Source of the DNA: Gambelia wislizenii
Lineage: Eukaryota > Chordata > Lepidosauria > Squamata > Crotaphytidae
Reading direction: 5' to 3'
Assembly: GCA_030847615.1 (NCBI GenBank)
Contig: JAUMIR010000001.1
Span: forward strand, 288,698,187-288,762,186
Length of the DNA stretch: 64,000 bases
Below the pieces are notes generated by a model. It did no database searches and was not told the origin of the DNA. It saw nothing but the letters and a program-made list of their open reading frames with translations. The position numbers and the translations under genes were made by a program. This document shows, piece by piece, positions 44,731 to 55,967 of this stretch (the first letter of the stretch is position 1; the number at the start of each line of letters is the position of its first letter).

Positions 44731-45227
44731 CATTCTTTTTCTCTCTGAGAATGTTGCTTCATCTACCACTGTTGTTATGTTTCTTCTCCTTTTCTTATCC
44801 CTCTTTCCAACAGCCCAACATGCTGCAGGAGACCATTGTTTAAAAACAGTTTTTAAAAGTTGAGTGTCCACTTATGCATCACCCAAACAAAACAAAACAA
44901 AACAAAAGACAAAAGAGTCCATGAATATGGCTAACATATCTGCATTCTCTAATATGTACTGTAGATGTGAATTTAGAAGCAATGACTTTATTTTAAATAG
45001 CTCTCTCCAGACGGGGAAAGACTGTGACCAGGCAACCTGTTGTGCCTGGTGGCCAAGAGCAAGTATTTTACAGGCAGCTTCAAGATCCTTGTTCTCTCTC
45101 CTTATGTTTTCTGGCCTTCCAATGACTTGCTCTTAGACTGGACCATCCTTTAAACAAAGGATGCTTCCAAAGAGAAAGAGTGTCCCCTATAAAGTCTTAC
45201 ATAAAGTCTTAAATAAACAACAACTAT
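44731..45227. other. Nothing recognised
   Basis: Contains (AACAA)n-like 'caaaacaaaacaaaacaa' at about 44886-44905. Confidence 0.4.
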
Positions 45228-45455
45228 GGACATTTTCAGACAGTGCTTAACAGTGCTTACCACGGGATTAGGTCCCGGGAGAGGAAGCTTAAAATATGGC
45301 GTGGCCGCTTCCAAAGCTTCACGGACGTGCCATGAAGGATCCCGGAAGAGGGACGGCGGTGTCCGAAAATGACCCCCCTGCCGCGCAAGAGCGCCGTTCC
45401 TCTCCCGGGACCTAATCCCATGGTAAGCACTGTTAAGCACTGTCTGAAAATGTCC
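45228..45455. mobile_element. Foldback DNA element D, 228 bp
   Basis: Arms 45228-45284 and 45399-45455 differ at one position. Ends are GGACATTTTCAGAC. The centre carries one copy of the module found doubled in element B ('cttccaaagcttcacgg', 'gggacggcggtgtccgaaaa', 'ccgcgcaagagcgccgt'). Flanks are TAT and TGA, so no target duplication is evident. It links the foldback group (core) to the N/P group (end sequence). Confidence 0.85.
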
Positions 45456-45869
45456 TGAGTGAGAGGTTCTCTACCTTTTTTTGTGGGACTCCCCTGCACT
45501 CCCACATACATTCCCTGTATCTTAAAATCTATGAACTCCCTCCCCAGGAAAGTGCCCATAAACATACACACAATATTTTGTATACAATTAATTTAATTAG
45601 ATTGGAAATAGATTTATTTCATATACACTGCTCCTGAAATGGGGAAAATTACAGCAAACACTTTAAAAGACTAAGTTTGGACCTTAAAATTCATAGTAAC
45701 ATTTTACATTCAGAGTAACAAGAAGGAAATCAAAGGGGTTTTTGTTTGTTTTGTTGTTCCTAATTCACAAATCCCCCCTCCCCCCAAAGCATAATTAGAT
45801 TAACACCAAATTAAACACTTCTGAATTAAATGTGCTTGCATACCTTTTAAAAATACATTTCACTTATGA
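45456..45869. other. Nothing recognised
   Basis: AT-rich single-copy-like DNA. Confidence 0.4.
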
Positions 45870-46450
45870 CCTTTTAAGGTTTATACAACTTAGGTACAGA
45901 TTATCTGAAAGCCCATATCTCCCCATACGAGTCTTCTTAGGTTTTATGATACTCAGAGGAGGACTTTCTTTCCATCCCACAGTCTTCACAGGCTTGTCTG
46001 GTGAAGAAATGAGAGAAAGCCTTCTAAGTAGCTGCTCCAAGCCTATGGAACTCCCTCCCAAGGGCGGCTTGATTGGCCCCCTCTCTGCTCTCTTTTTGCT
46101 GGCAGGCAAAGACTTTCCTATTCAAACACAAGGACTTCAGCCTTTAAGGATCTCTGCAGCAACTACAGTGTCCCTGGGGAAGAACATTGACTCCAGGATC
46201 CATTGGAGTTGCCTACCCCCACTTTTAGGTAGTCACGTTTCTATGAAATTGTCAGAATAGCCTTGAGATTAGATTGGGTACAATATTTTACCAAAGCTGA
46301 TTGGATCAGAGACTTTCTCAAACCACATTTTAATAGAAAGTTTCCTCTTCTGCCTTCTATTTATCTACTCAGAAATGCATCCCACTTTGATCCTCTGTGA
46401 ATGATCCATTTTAATAATTTAATTTCATTTTATAGTCATTTATTGATGTT
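45870..46450 (+). mobile_element. L2-like LINE 3' fragment
   Basis: 'acttaggtacagattatctgaaagc', 'cctatggaactccctcccaag' (the conserved 'W/MEL PPK' L2 block) and a T-rich UTR toward 46440 follow the order seen at 55150-55340 and 36600-36880. Confidence 0.6.
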
Positions 46451-47332
46451 TTGAAAATATCATTTTAACAGACCATCTTGACATTTGGTGATGAAGGAAC
46501 AGTACAGGGGGAAATGATAGTAAAATATAAATAAACAAATCATTTTGCCAAACCTGAGAGAAAGTAGTCATGATGGCTGAGGAGAGATCATGAAGTAAAA
46601 GCTGAAAGGATGACTTGGAACATCCAGCTTAACTGCTCATACTTCCCCAATATCCTTTGGCTGGAATGGGAAAAGAAACCCGCAGTTTTGCCATTTTAGA
46701 TTGATGACCCAGTGTTGTCACAACATCTGCATCTTCACTGAAGTCTGCTGGCATGAATCTTTTACTCAAGAGTTTGTTCTGATGGCACTGACATCCTTCA
46801 TGATCTGTCTAAAAAGACAACCAAAATAAGCATTTTTTGTAACAAGTTACATGGCAGCTCTGTACAGCCTCCTGCTGGAAAGTTTTGTTTTTGGCATACA
46901 TTCATGAAGACACCAAGGCAAAAATAGGAATGTGCTTAAATGTTCTTCAAAGTAAGTGCAGTCATGCTTTAAGAATCACCTATATTTGATATAGGGTAAA
47001 TGATCAGTGAAGTTTCTTTCAGCAACTATTACCCTTGGGAGTTTTTGTCCCTTGGTGCCATCTTGTGTTGATACTGCATTCTATCTTCTCTTGTCTTCAA
47101 ATAAAATCTCTTTCTGAGTGTTCTACCCTTATACAATGGAGTGTTTCTGTAAAATACTATGCTTAAGGTCTTCTAAAGACAAAACAAGTTATCAAAAACT
47201 TAACAAAATTGATGGACAAAATATACCAGTATCTTCAGGATAAGCCAGCAATATGATTGTTATCAGGCCTCATGTGCATTCTAACTAAAGTCTGTACTTC
47301 CCACTCTCGTGCCATTTGGAGAATATAACCAT
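46451..47332. other. Nothing recognised
   Basis: Single-copy-like AT-rich DNA without long frames. Confidence 0.4.
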
Positions 47333-47825
47333 GGCCTTATCTAGATGGGCTATTTACTCCATCTTATTCCTGTCTTAGAGCCTTACAGTCCTAATGATGC
47401 AGGGCTTTTGCCCAGTTTTGCCCCTGAGTAGTCCTCATGACACCCAGGGCAAAGATGGGGTAAAGCCTGAAAAAAGGTTGTATTAAAATATCAGCAAAAA
47501 AACTATTCCAGCTGAAAAAATGGATTGCCCCCCGTGTGACTGCAGGACCCCATACTGGCACGCTGGCCTGTCGCTGCAGCTGTCATCCATGTCACTCTCT
47601 CTCCAAAGCCAGAAAGCAGGTCCACAGCATGTGACCATTTGGTCACATGCTGCAGGCCAGCTTCCTGGCTTTGGAGAAGCAATGCGGATGGAAGCAGTGG
47701 CAGTTTCAGGGACAGGATAGCCAGGCAGTCTGGACTCCATCCCATTATGTGCCAGTAACAGGGGAAGAACAGGTCAGATCTGGGGCTCGAATATACCAGT
47801 AGGGAGCTGAGATATTCATATTCTA
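47333..47825. mobile_element. F-type element, right end decayed
   Basis: Left end GGCCTTATCTAGATGGGC after CAT. The blocks 'cttacagtcctaatgatgcagggc' and 'tgagtagtcctcatgac' match 20193-20718. The expected right end could not be recognised; 'gctgagatattcat' at 47807-47820 may be its remnant. Confidence 0.55.
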
Positions 47826-47881
47826 TGAACTTAATTGCCTCCAACTGAAATTAATGCTTAACGTTGGCTTCTTGAGACTTG

Positions 47882-48505
47882 GGACATTATCAGATGAGTG
47901 TTTAATAACATTTTTGTCCCACTATTTTAAAAATTGTTAGCATCCTGTCATAATAACACTTATTAGTGCACATTGCTGTAAACACAAGAAAGAATTGCCC
48001 TGGAATTATCACACCACGAATAGTAGCACTGTAAGAATGGAAGTTTACTTCCACATTTTTGCATGGGCAAGACTATGGCAGTTCTTGTGAGAAGACACAA
48101 GTGTGCTTAAAATTCCCAAAACACCTAAATTTACAAAGAAAATGAACACACACGCACTGAAAGAAACTTTAAAACTTGCCAGCAAAGTAGGAAGGTTCAT
48201 AAAAAGAGTTTCCTATGCTCAGTTTTCATGTTCTCCCCTGGAAGTTTTCTGGCACGGGACTGCCCATTGACACTGTAATCACACAAGCAGAACAGGACGG
48301 GTTATTGCACACCAGCAATACCGTAAAAAAAAAAATGCTATGGAAGATCAATTGATGACTTGTCCCATTAATTAAAAATAATGCCTTTTTCACAGCAGCA
48401 GAACGCTGTAAGAATGCAAGGACTACGACACTGTGCAATAGTGGGGCCCGTTCACAATATCCTGACACCATTATCACATAATTTTTGCAGTGTCTGATAA
48501 TGTCC
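47882..48505 (-). mobile_element. P-type 3-bp-TSD DNA element
   Basis: Ends GGACATTATCAGAT and GTCTGATAATGTCC (13 of 14 complementary). Flanks TTG and TTT, one mismatch. The N/P repeat is at about 48351-48372. Its internal 'tttacaaagaaaatgaacac' gives the uninterrupted version of the site where foldback C sits in the copy at 14364. 624 bp. Confidence 0.8.
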
Positions 48506-48840
48506 TTTGTCAGGATGGGCTCATTTCAATCAAAGGAACTGATATTGGGGGGGAAATTCAATTTTTTTAAGAAAGAAATGTGAAGTTTTTGTTTTATATA
48601 AAGTTGTCTATGTTGTAATTTGTCATAGCATGGAAATACTACTTTTGGGGGCCATGGTGGCTATAGAATTCTAGGAGCAGCAGTCCAAAAGAGTGACTTC
48701 TTTGGCCACATGGCAGAGAGAATCTAGGAAGTGTAGTCCAAATTTTCCAGGCTATGAACTGTAACAGTTTTTGGACAGTTCAATGTTCCACCCTGATGGT
48801 TGGACTGGAGGAACATGAGCTGCAGTCTAAGGATTGAGAT
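48506..48840. other. Old MITE arms ('ctaggagcagcagtcc') at 48665-48785
   Basis: 'agaattctaggagcagcagtcc' and 'aatctaggaagtgtagtcc' are degenerate arms of the actcccag family. No gene. Confidence 0.4.
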
Positions 48841-48890
48841 AATACTAAAAAAAAAAATTATTTTTTTTTATTTTATTTTTTTAGTATTGA
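48841..48890. repeat. A/T palindrome
   Basis: 'aatactaaaaaaaaaaatta' is mirrored by 'ttttatttttttagtatt', giving a hairpin of about 18 bp. Confidence 0.75.
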
Positions 48891-48929
48891 GAAACTCCAA
48901 GAAGAAGAATCCTGGGCTGATGAGAATCT

Positions 48930-49275
48930 TTGCAGTTTGGACTTACTATGTGCAAAATTCATAATTTTTTAAATGCAGGAAATAGTATTTTCCTGAGCAG
49001 AAAAAAAAGCTGTTTCCCATGCAGAAAAAGCTGTGACTGGGGATTTGTTCTGTGCAAAATTTGCACATGGTTGGTTTGCATAGAAAATTGCATTTTCGGT
49101 ACAGAACATAAGATTTCAGCACACAAATATCATTTATTGCACAGGAAATCCTGCTTGCTTCAGAGAAAATACTGTTTTGTGTGCAAATCAGCCATGTATT
49201 AATTTTGTGCAGAGTAAGTCCTGAATTGTGAGTGGGCTTCGAAAAATGTGTGGTGTTCAAAGACTTTCTCACAGC
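48930..49275. repeat. Diverged short repeats around 'tgtgcaaaatt' and 'gcagaaaa'
   Basis: Motifs such as 'tgtgcaaaat', 'cagaaaaa(g)ctgt' and 'caggaaat' recur at irregular spacing of about 25 bp in both orientations. Frames of 90 and 108 codons are open on opposite strands (48930-49202 and 48946-49272). Their Cys/Phe-rich peptides mirror the repeat and match nothing known. Confidence 0.5.
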
Positions 49276-50239
49276 AGGAAGAAAATTGTTGCTTCCTTTG
49301 AGAAGAAAGTTAGTGAAGAATTATATCCCTACTGCAGTTTTCCATCCTGCTGGGATATATGTGCGTGGCCAGAATATTCCAAATACAAGGGATCGTCTTT
49401 CCTAAGCAAAACAGACATTATCGACAAGACTGAAAGTAAAGGCACAGTGATCCATCGGCCCAAAAGTTAGCAAGTTAAATGTACCACTGATTACCGTACT
49501 ATGGGAGAGTTAAGTACTTCTCAATCTTCTCCTTCCCTCCCTTCCCCTCCCAGTTAACAGGGCTTAAAATTGTTTAGATGCATCGTGTTCCAGATGTCTA
49601 TGCTCTTGGGTTGACAGTTATAAATATTCATACTTTACTACAAAGCTATATGACCTACTATTCCATATGTAGACATCTGACCTCAAGATGTGTCACAGTC
49701 TTCCATATGTGAAACATTTGGTCATATCCCTCTGAGTGTCTGTGCACATGTGTGTGTGTGTGTACCTGTGTGCATGATTTGTCCTGTGTTATGATTATGC
49801 CTTCTTTTATGTTGAAAAGCAAGAGGCTTTTTTTTTAGCTAAATGCATTTAAAACTAGTTTAGAATTTTGTTTCAAGAAGCTGTTTCTGTAGATTATATA
49901 GAGAGAATTTGTATCAAATTTAGATTTCTGTTTCGACAGACATAGCTTTAACTACTTTTAAAAAACTGAATTTAAATCTAGAACTTTGATTTTTCTTTAA
50001 AACTATGTAGTTTTCAAAATCTCTTTTTATCTACGTGTCCCATATGTTTAAGGTGAGCAAACAGGCAATTCTTCTTTTCACTCTGCTTTTATATTCCCCA
50101 GGAACTAACTTTGTATTCTTGCAAGTCAACAGTGTTTTGTATGCATGTATGGTGACACATTATTTAATCTAGACATTGATGTTGGCATATCCACCTAGTG
50201 AGGCACTGTATATGTGCCAATTCTTTTAGCACTTTTTTT
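49276..50239. other. Nothing recognised
   Basis: AT-rich DNA with a short (GT)n at 49750-49763. Confidence 0.4.
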
Positions 50240-50480
50240 TGTCTTAGCACAGTTATAGCATTTTGATCCCACCACCTTGGCTCTGTCCTATGGAATCCTG
50301 GGATTTGTAGTTTGGTGTCTGAAATTCTTTGCCAGAGAGAGCTCTAGGGCATTCCCCTGAACTACAGCATTAGCACTCTGTAGCAGCAGATAATCCTAAG
50401 TACCTCACCAAACTATGAATCCCAGGATGTTGTAGGATGGAGCCATGGCATTTAAAGTGGAATGAAATTGTGTAGGTACA
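50240..50480. mobile_element. Palindromic M-family MITE, diverged
   Basis: 'ggctctgtcctatggaatcctgggatttgtagttt' at 50278-50313 is mirrored by 'caaactatgaatcccaggatg...tagccatggc'-like sequence at 50410-50455. Confidence 0.75.
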
Positions 50481-51380
50481 CTACTACTGATTTACAGTGG
50501 CTGAGTTTTACCATTGTAATTAGCAGGAAGTAGTCAAGGGCAAAAAGACTGTGAACTCGTGGAGACCCGTAGCTCACAAAGGCAGACTTTAAGCCTTACC
50601 AGCATTGGACCAAGGACTAGTATTCGTAAAGAGTTTTAAACACAGACTTCAGTGTCCACTGTAAGTTAAGAAGGAAAGAGGATGAGAGCTTAGGCTTAAC
50701 CTATAGGGGGACCTGAAGAATCAAGCAGTGTACTGTCCAGCCTGGAGAAACAGTGAGCCCAAACAAAAAGTCTAAGAAACATCAGACCTAATGAGCCTTT
50801 TGTAAGAAAGGGAAGACTGAGAGCCTTCAAATGAAAAAGTGACTGAGCAAAGCAGGCTAAAGTGGATCAGCCACAATGTCACCAGATTGATCCAGGGTTC
50901 ACAGACCATCAAATTGCTATTCGCAGTGGAGAGAAAGGGTTTGCAGGCAGAGCTTCTCTCAAGGTCTTATGTTTGTCTTTGACACAACGAAATGGAGACA
51001 AGGACAAGAAATACATACATAAATAAGACAACAGCACACGCTTGGAATATAATAAAAATAATTATTATTTTAAATGTAAAGTATTAAAAGAGCATTGGTA
51101 GAGAGCAAGCATTTCTAGAATCTGAGAGACAAGAGAATGCAACCAGGGCTGTGCCTATGGGAAAACAATAGAACAGTAATGCCACAGTACCTGTAATGTC
51201 CATTTGGATTTGGAAGCATTGTAGCTTCACAAATATCATAGGACCGGGCCAGAACCACACTGGAAATCAAGTGGGGGAAATGCCTGTTCACTTCTGTCCT
51301 AATTACTTCCCTTTCCCTAGTCTATGACCAGTGATGAAATTGACTGGCTCAGAAGCATTGTCTGGGGGATTTCAAAAGGA
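50481..51380. other. Nothing recognised
   Basis: Single-copy-like, slightly purine-rich DNA. No supported exon. Confidence 0.4.
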
Positions 51381-51381
51381 A

Positions 51382-51990
51382 GATGATGATGATGATGATG
51401 ATGATGATATAATTTTATTTCTTCTCCACATTTCCCCAAGGCTTGAGGCAGGGTGCAAGAAGAATTAAAATACAATATATAACAAAAACATCAAATCATT
51501 TAAACACATAGGTTGAACCATATAGGATTAAAACAAACATTACATTAAAATCATCCATACATTTAAAATACCAATTTAAAATTCATGGATTAAAACCAAC
51601 TGGGTAGTCCTACCAGAAGAGATAGGTCTTTAGCACTGTTTTGAATTCAGACATTGTGTTTAGCTGTTGAATTTCTTCCAGCAGGTCACACTACAGTCTA
51701 GGGGTGGCTAATGAAAAGATAATTCTCAAATGGTACGCCATGTTTGCAATGAAAAGGTAGTCCTGTCCTTTCTTTCTTTCTTTTTGGAAAGGGCTTTATG
51801 TGCAGCTATTTGAGTGAGTTCCCATATTTTCAGATACTTCAGAACAATCATGAGGATGTGCACATCATAAACTGTGGGAGGGGTTTGGGATATCACGTCC
51901 CAGAATCCCTGGCCATTGGCTACGCTGGCTTGAACTTCTAGGAATGGAAGTCCAAAGGAGTTAAAGACATCAATGGGAATAAGCATTCCC
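51382..51990 (-). mobile_element. LINE 3' end (minus) led by a (GAT)n microsatellite
   Basis: (GAT)n at 51385-51409, then 'atttcttctccacatttcccc' and an A-rich UTR, then 'agataggtctttagcactg' and 'aatttcttccagcaggtcac', the order of reversed L2/CR1-like LINEs. 51880-51965 also holds old MITE arms ('cagaatccctggccattggc'). Confidence 0.6.
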
Positions 51991-52078
51991 TGTTGTTAAC
52001 TATTTGCCCCCCACCACCACAATGTGAGTTTCTCAGGGATACACTTCCCTCAATGGTTACTTTTCAATTGCCAGCCAC

Positions 52079-52081
<3 letters not shown>

Positions 52082-52109
<28 letters not shown>

Positions 52110-52110
52110 A
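52082..52110. repeat. (AC)n microsatellite
   Basis: About 14 AC units with minor interruptions. Confidence 0.92.
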
Positions 52111-52439
52111 GCTAAGTAGGGGTACAGTTCCTCTCCAATGTAGACTGCACAAGCATGAAGTCTGCCAACCCCTGCTTTGAGGTTTTTGTTAAAATTTAGT
52201 TCATCCTCCAGAATCATCATGGAGGAAATGTGCTGCTCATTGCAGACACTATCAGACAGGTGCCTGTGACACTTACACTGGCATACTATTCATGCTGCTT
52301 GAATTTAGGCTCAACGTTTCTCAGTTATTTGCACAGAAATCTACACTGTCATCTACACATCCAATCTGAACAGTTGCCTGAGAGCAAGTACTGGAATTAA
52401 GATACAATATCAGTAGCTGATGTCATTCAGACCCTTGTG

Positions 52440-52562
52440 TGTGTATGTGCCTTCAAGCGGCTTGTAGATTTGCGATGATCCTATGAATTTCATAGGGTTT
52501 TCTTAGGCAAGGAATACTCAGAAGTGCTTTTTCCAGTTCTCTTCTCTGAAATATAGCCTTAT
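52440..52562 (-). mobile_element. 5S-derived SINE, tail half
   Basis: 'tatgtgccttcaagcggcttg', 'cctatgaatttcatagggtt' and 'ttcttaggcaaggaatactc' match 12786-12890. The 5S-like head is missing after 52562. Confidence 0.72.
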
Positions 52563-52621
52563 GTTATGAACAAAAATAGAAAAAACATTATACACCTAAA
52601 AGGACTTCATTAAAAAAATGC

Positions 52622-52855
52622 TTTGGTGTTGTGTGCCTTCACATCATTCCGACTTCTAGTGACATTAAGGTGAACCTATCATGGGGTTTTCTTGGTAATA
52701 TTTGTTCAGAGGGGGTTTGCCTTTGCCTTCCTCTGAGGCTGAGAGACTATGATTTGCCCAAGATCACTCAGTAGGTTTCTGTGGTTGAGCAAGGATTTGA
52801 ACCCTGGTTTATAGAGTCATAGTCGAACACTGAAACCACTACAGTGTTCAAAAAT
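52622..52855 (-). mobile_element. Sauria-type SINE (minus)
   Basis: Reverse orientation: (CAA)n-side 'ttgtgtgccttcacatcattcc', 'ggggttttcttggtaatattt', 'cctctgaggctgagagac', then the tRNA-like head with box B complement 'ggatttgaaccctgg'. Confidence 0.85.
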
Positions 52856-52859
52856 GTAG

Positions 52860-54179
52860 GAAGTGAGCTGATCTGGCAAATACAGTTGCTGCTGGTGGCT
52901 CTGATATCAGGGTGGTAGTGGTGGTGGTTTGAATCCACTCCAAGTTTTGATATAAATTTTAAATGAGCTACCGAAGATGCTGACTTTATCCTCAAATAGA
53001 CACGGCAACTTGGATGACTCCCTTAACGTTCAGACTAAACCCCAGAAGGGTTTTCCCACCACCACCATCCTGACATGGGAATCACCACTTCCCACTGGGC
53101 AAGTTTCTATCAGCAAGGAATTTGACTGAGAAGGAGCCAATATGGAAAAGACCCTATCTGTTAAGACCATCATTTAACTTCAGATGGGAAAGCTGCTCAG
53201 ATAAGGTGTGCTACTGATGACCAAAATATATTTGCTTCCCTCGCCCCGCTGTTCACATTGTTTCATTGTAAAACAAAATGTGGCAGGTTAAATTGAGGAA
53301 GCATGGTGGCAGCACAAGGTCATCCAGTGCACTTCATGCCTGAGTGGGGATTTGTTCAGTGCCAGCTAGTGGCCCCCATGTTAGTGGAGTGGTAAATTTG
53401 CTCTAGGTTTTAGTAAAAACTTTACAGGAACTATCCTTTAAAGGTGCTGAACCCTCTTCCCAAAATAGTTTCAGGACCGTGGACAGCTCCTTTAAAGTTC
53501 AAGTGGAAATCCAGAGTGAATTCACTGCCCAGCTAACCTAGAAGCCACCAACCACCACTTGATTTCTTCCTGAGTTTGCCAAGTCCTGCTCCAACACTCT
53601 GTCCACAGTGCCACCCACTCCCTTGACGGTGAAGAACTGCAACTGGATGCAGATATTTTGAGGCCCAAAAGAAAATTCAGAATGTCTTTCCCCTTTCCAC
53701 CTACACCATTTAATGTACAGCAACTGGCTAGACTGGCCTTTGTGTCTTACTTCATCACTAGTCATGGAATGTTGCCCTTCATCAAACCTGAAAGGCATCA
53801 GGTTAGCTTAAACCATTCAAATCATTTCTGTCCTCCATCACACACTGTTCTCTCTTCCATCAGAGGGAGGTTTTGGAGAAACAGTTGCTACTCCATCCTG
53901 CAGCCTCCAGTATCTGTGCCTCCTGAAGCACTTGCCTCACTCTCTTCTCATAGCAAGTGTGTGAAAAAGAGAAAGAAACAGAGGAAAACAAAAGCAATCC
54001 CTTGAAAGTTTAGCTAGGAACACTAATGAATAAGTGCACAGTTCCAAAACAATATTGCCCCCTCTCAAAAAAGCAAAAATCCATTCTGAAGGCATGTGAA
54101 AGGGGTTTTTATTCCCATATTCATCACTGATACCATTAAAGCACTTTACCTTAGCCCAAGCCTGCATTTTTAAAGCCTC
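52860..54179. other. Unassigned, part of a low-copy repeat
   Basis: 53440-53570 resembles 21060-21160. The 115-codon frame at 53658-54005 has no known motif or splice context. Confidence 0.35.
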
Positions 54180-54440
54180 TCTGTCTTATGGTAAGGTAAG
54201 CAGAAGACACTTTCTGTTTGTGGCAGGTTACAATATTTAGACACCTCGGCACCTCTGACTTGGTGGACTTATTTTTGATAAGTGGCACTTAAAAGTGTTA
54301 GTCTGAAGCATAAGTAGCTAATGCAAATATGTTACCGACCCCTACCAGAGTCAGCAATTATGCAAATATCCCAAGCCTTCATCTTTTATAATTAGATGTA
54401 GCTAGCTTATGGAGAACTCTAATTTTCAAGCTCACTCCTC
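54180..54440. other. Candidate conserved non-coding element
   Basis: Single-copy DNA with two octamer-like motifs (TAATGCAAATATG at about 54319, TTATGCAAATATC at about 54358), TAATTA and GATAAGTGGCACTTAA-type sites. It is not in any repeat family seen here. The regulatory role is only an inference. Confidence 0.3.
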
Positions 54441-54464
54441 ATTGAAATGTTCCACCAAAACAAG

Positions 54465-54512
54465 AGAGAGAATGAGAGAGGTGGGGGGAGGGATAGAGAG
54501 AGAGAGAGATTG
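54465..54512. repeat. (GA)n-rich tract
   Basis: Interrupted GA/AGAG units. Confidence 0.88.
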
Positions 54513-55129
54513 GAATGGGTTTGAAATCAGATAGATGATGTATTCTCTAAAGGGGCTTAAGGGATGGTCTGTATTTAAAAAGAATAAAGCTGCAAGGCTT
54601 TTAGCAATTATTTTCTTGTTTGTCATGCATGAGAGATGTATGAGAAGCATGGAGACACTGAGAACAAGATTGTAATAAGTGTCCCTGTGAATTCATCTCT
54701 AGTGTATTAAATGCTGATTAATATCCCTCTCACCCACTCACCCATTCTTCAATCAAATCCCAAAGGTATGTTTTGTTTAACTTGGCAAAGGAGAGAGGTC
54801 ATAGAACCATCCGGTACCCCTAGAAATAGGTCTTTGCTAAAGATGCTCAATCCCATCAGCCCATTTCAATTTATTGGCTCCCGTGGTTATTTTGGTGTGG
54901 GCAACAAATTTTGCATATAAAAGCTTTGGATACAGGAAATAACTTGTTGTATGGCTTACCAAACTAACAAAGGTTCCCACTCTAGTGACTTCATGTCACA
55001 CAAAACAAAGAGAGCATGTTTATGTTTTAAGTCCTTCTGTTGCATGGTACGAGATGAGATATGCTCATAAATTATAACAATGAGGTGGTCTGGATTAAGG
55101 ATTTCTTCTTTCCTCTGCCCAAGCATAAT
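54513..55129. other. Nothing recognised
   Basis: Single-copy-like AT-rich DNA. Confidence 0.4.
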
Positions 55130-55456
55130 ATATCTTCACCCATAGTGATAGCTGCTGGGTTTGGTATCAGTGATGCTGTGAATCCACTCCAGGGACAGTA
55201 TCTCCCCCTATGAGTCTGCTGGACCCTGAAATCCACAGTGGGGAGCCTTTTTTCTCTCCCACAACCTTCACAGGGATGGTTGGTGGGACCATGAGATATG
55301 GGCTTCTTGATGACTGCCCCCAAACTTTGGAACTCCCTCCTTATAGAGCCTAGAATGTCCTCCTCCTTACTGTCCTACCACAGGATTTTATTGCTGAAGG
55401 CTTTTGAAGAAAAGGCTTGTAAGAGGTGCTATACAGTTTAAACTTGAACTGTTTTA

Positions 55457-55967
55457 TGTGAAGTTGAAGACTTTCACGGCTGGCAGGGTTTCTCTTTTCT
55501 GTTAAAGTTGTCCAGGTGTTTGTGGACCAGGCCAACAACTATCATGTCAGAATACACAGAGAAGCTAATGAAATCCACAAACACCTGAACAACTTCAACA
55601 GGAAAGAAGAAACCTTAAAAGTAAACAAAATCTGGCTTCCAATTTTGAAAAACAATAGAATAAAAACTCAACACTTACAAAGGAATTCCACCCAGGGACA
55701 GGAGGATTTCCAGCAGATAATGGGCCATCAACCAACCATTAGCCAAACAGACACTAATCTTCCTTGCATATCTACACCCAGAAACTAGCATTTCAAATAC
55801 ACAAATTTACATATCCTCCCCAATAGTGGTTCACAGTATAAAACACACACCCCCACTCATACCCAACCATTCTCTGAAGATGCCAGCCACAGATGCAGGT
55901 GAAATATCAGAAGTAAACTCTTCCAGAACACGGCCTCACAGCCCAGAAAAAAACCAAGGAAAATCTA
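55457..55967 (+). mobile_element. Penelope-like element (Neptune-type) copy with 5' inversion
   Basis: Flanked by a 12-bp target duplication TGAACTGTTTTA (55445-55456 and 55968-55979). The frame 55516-55788 reads VDQANNYHVRIHREANEIHKH, NNFNRKEETL, NKIWLPILKNN, the C-terminal end of a Penelope-like protein as I remember it in squamates. The 3' part carries 'gatgccagccacagatgc' and 'agaacacggcc...cacagccc'. The first 40 bases after 55486 are an inverted copy of 55575-55615. This suggests a twin-priming-like event. Confidence 0.7.
55874..55910 (+). ncRNA. Decayed hammerhead-ribozyme-like core in Penelope element
   Basis: CTGAAGA (55874-55880) followed about 20 bases later by GAAAT (55901-55905), with a potential stem between (TGCC...GGT). 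Hammerhead cores are CUGANGA...GAAA(C), and such motifs are known in the terminal repeats of Penelope-like elements. The stem II pairing is weak and the base after GAAA is T where C is usual, so activity is doubtful. Confidence 0.4.

Noticed and set aside
47882..48508. hAT assignment for P elements
   Set aside because: hAT elements make 8-bp duplications; flanks here agree over 3 bp only.
53658..54005. 115-codon frame as an exon
   Set aside because: No motif or convincing splice sites, and low-complexity Lys/Arg end.
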